The position numbers and the translations under genes are program-made. Under the pieces are notes generated by a model. The model saw only the letters and a list, made by a program, of their open reading frames with translations, was not told the origin of the DNA and did not search any database. A stretch of 6,570 bases of DNA. It comes from Candidatus Aminicenantota bacterium (GTDB lineage Bacteria > Acidobacteriota > Aminicenantia > Aminicenantales > Aminicenantaceae). Shown piece after piece: positions 6,229 to 6,570 of this stretch. The DNA lies in NCBI GenBank assembly GCA_030670375.1, contig DAOVBT010000114.1, forward strand, positions 1 to 6,570, in the 5' to 3' direction. Position 1 is the first letter of the stretch. Each line of letters begins with the position of its first letter.

Positions 6229-6570
6229 ATGTCGGACCAGAAAATATTGATTGTCGACTATGACGCCAAAAGTCTTGAGAATATGACAGACTTGTTTTCT
6301 GCATACAAGCTCGAAATTATTACGGCGGCTGATGGCCAAGAGGCCTATGAAAAGTATAACTCAGAAAAACCCAACCTGATTCTTCTTGAAGCGATGCTCC
6401 CCAAACTCCATGGTTTCGATCTTACCCAGAAGATTTATAAGGAAACAAAAGGGAGAATCCCGATTGTTATTGTGACCGGTTTGTATAAAGGCACTCAGTA
6501 TAAAAATGAAGCTATGCGATCTTTTGGCGCTGCCGATTATTTCGAAAAACCGTTCGACAATGAAAAGCTC
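6229..6570 (+). CDS. Response regulator with receiver domain, Asp-to-Glu at the phosphorylation site; 3' end cut by window edge
   Basis: The first 114 residues read as a nearly complete receiver domain. ILIVDYD (6-12) gives the acidic pair D10 and D12. The central strand reads LILLEAMLPKLHGFD (50-64), so the phosphate-accepting Asp is replaced by Glu54 while the following MLPKLHGF element is intact. IVIVTG gives the conserved Thr83, and Y104 with K107-P108 (DYFEKPF) completes the switch region. Glu at this site cannot be phosphorylated in the normal way and may mimic the active state. The output domain lies beyond the window, so the type (DNA-binding, PilZ, single domain) is unknown. The gene diverges from the glycosyltransferase operon and might regulate it, but nothing in the sequence proves that. 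Start choice: ATG 6229 directly precedes the domain, with only a weak GGA upstream. Confidence 0.92.
   Translation, partial: MSDQKILIVDYDAKSLENMTDLFSAYKLEIITAADGQEAYEKYNSEKPNLILLEAMLPKLHGFDLTQKIYKETKGRIPIVIVTGLYKGTQYKNEAMRSFGAADYFEKPFDNEKL

Noticed and set aside
1..6570. CRISPR array, tRNA/rRNA gene, insertion sequence or attachment site
   Set aside because: No repeated units with spacers, cloverleaf-like segments, transposase frames or terminal inverted repeats were seen when reading both strands.

Overview
The window is a compact stretch of a bacterial surface-polysaccharide or glycoconjugate locus. Six of its eight genes are full-length, one is a very short reading frame of uncertain status, and both window edges cut a gene. 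The machinery looks Gram-negative-like (polyprenyl-phosphate type GT2, GT4, SDR epimerase, SPASM radical SAM, Gfo/Idh/MocA). Base composition is moderate, and two places show good housekeeping-type promoters. Protein style suggests an uncultured or deep-branching lineage such as Desulfobacterota, Acidobacteriota or Aminicenantes, but this is an impression and not a supported placement.

Layout, right to left along the minus strand. (1) Upper operon, 6049 to 2904: a membrane-anchored family 2 glycosyltransferase (DPM1/GtrB/ArnC-like), then a GT4 glycosyltransferase 18 bases on, then an NAD-dependent epimerase/dehydratase that overlaps the GT4 gene by ATGA. (2) A 110-base AT-rich gap (2794-2903) with a near-consensus sigma70 promoter (TTGACT, 17 bases, TATGAT) and a perfect 7+7 palindrome upstream of it. 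(3) Lower operon, 2793 to beyond base 1: a 31-codon frame with a good ribosome binding site, a SPASM radical SAM protein restarting 7 bases after its stop, a Gfo/Idh/MocA-type protein, and a TIM-barrel-like protein of unknown function that overlaps its neighbour by one base (TAATG) and runs off the left edge. (4) A 179-base divergent region (6050-6228), then on the plus strand the start of a response regulator that runs off the right edge.

How the genes may work together: the upper operon would supply a lipid-linked sugar (GT2), add a sugar (GT4) and make or convert a nucleotide sugar (epimerase). The lower operon looks like a radical-based or redox-like modification branch. Its dehydrogenase-like member has lost the residues normally needed for catalysis, so it may act as a binding or scaffold protein. 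The response regulator is probably a separate unit. It carries Glu where the phosphorylated Asp should be, so it may not respond to phosphorylation in the usual way.

The points most worth a second look are the lower operon as an uncharacterised three-protein module, its degenerate dehydrogenase, the short frame in front of the radical SAM gene, and the Asp-to-Glu receiver domain.
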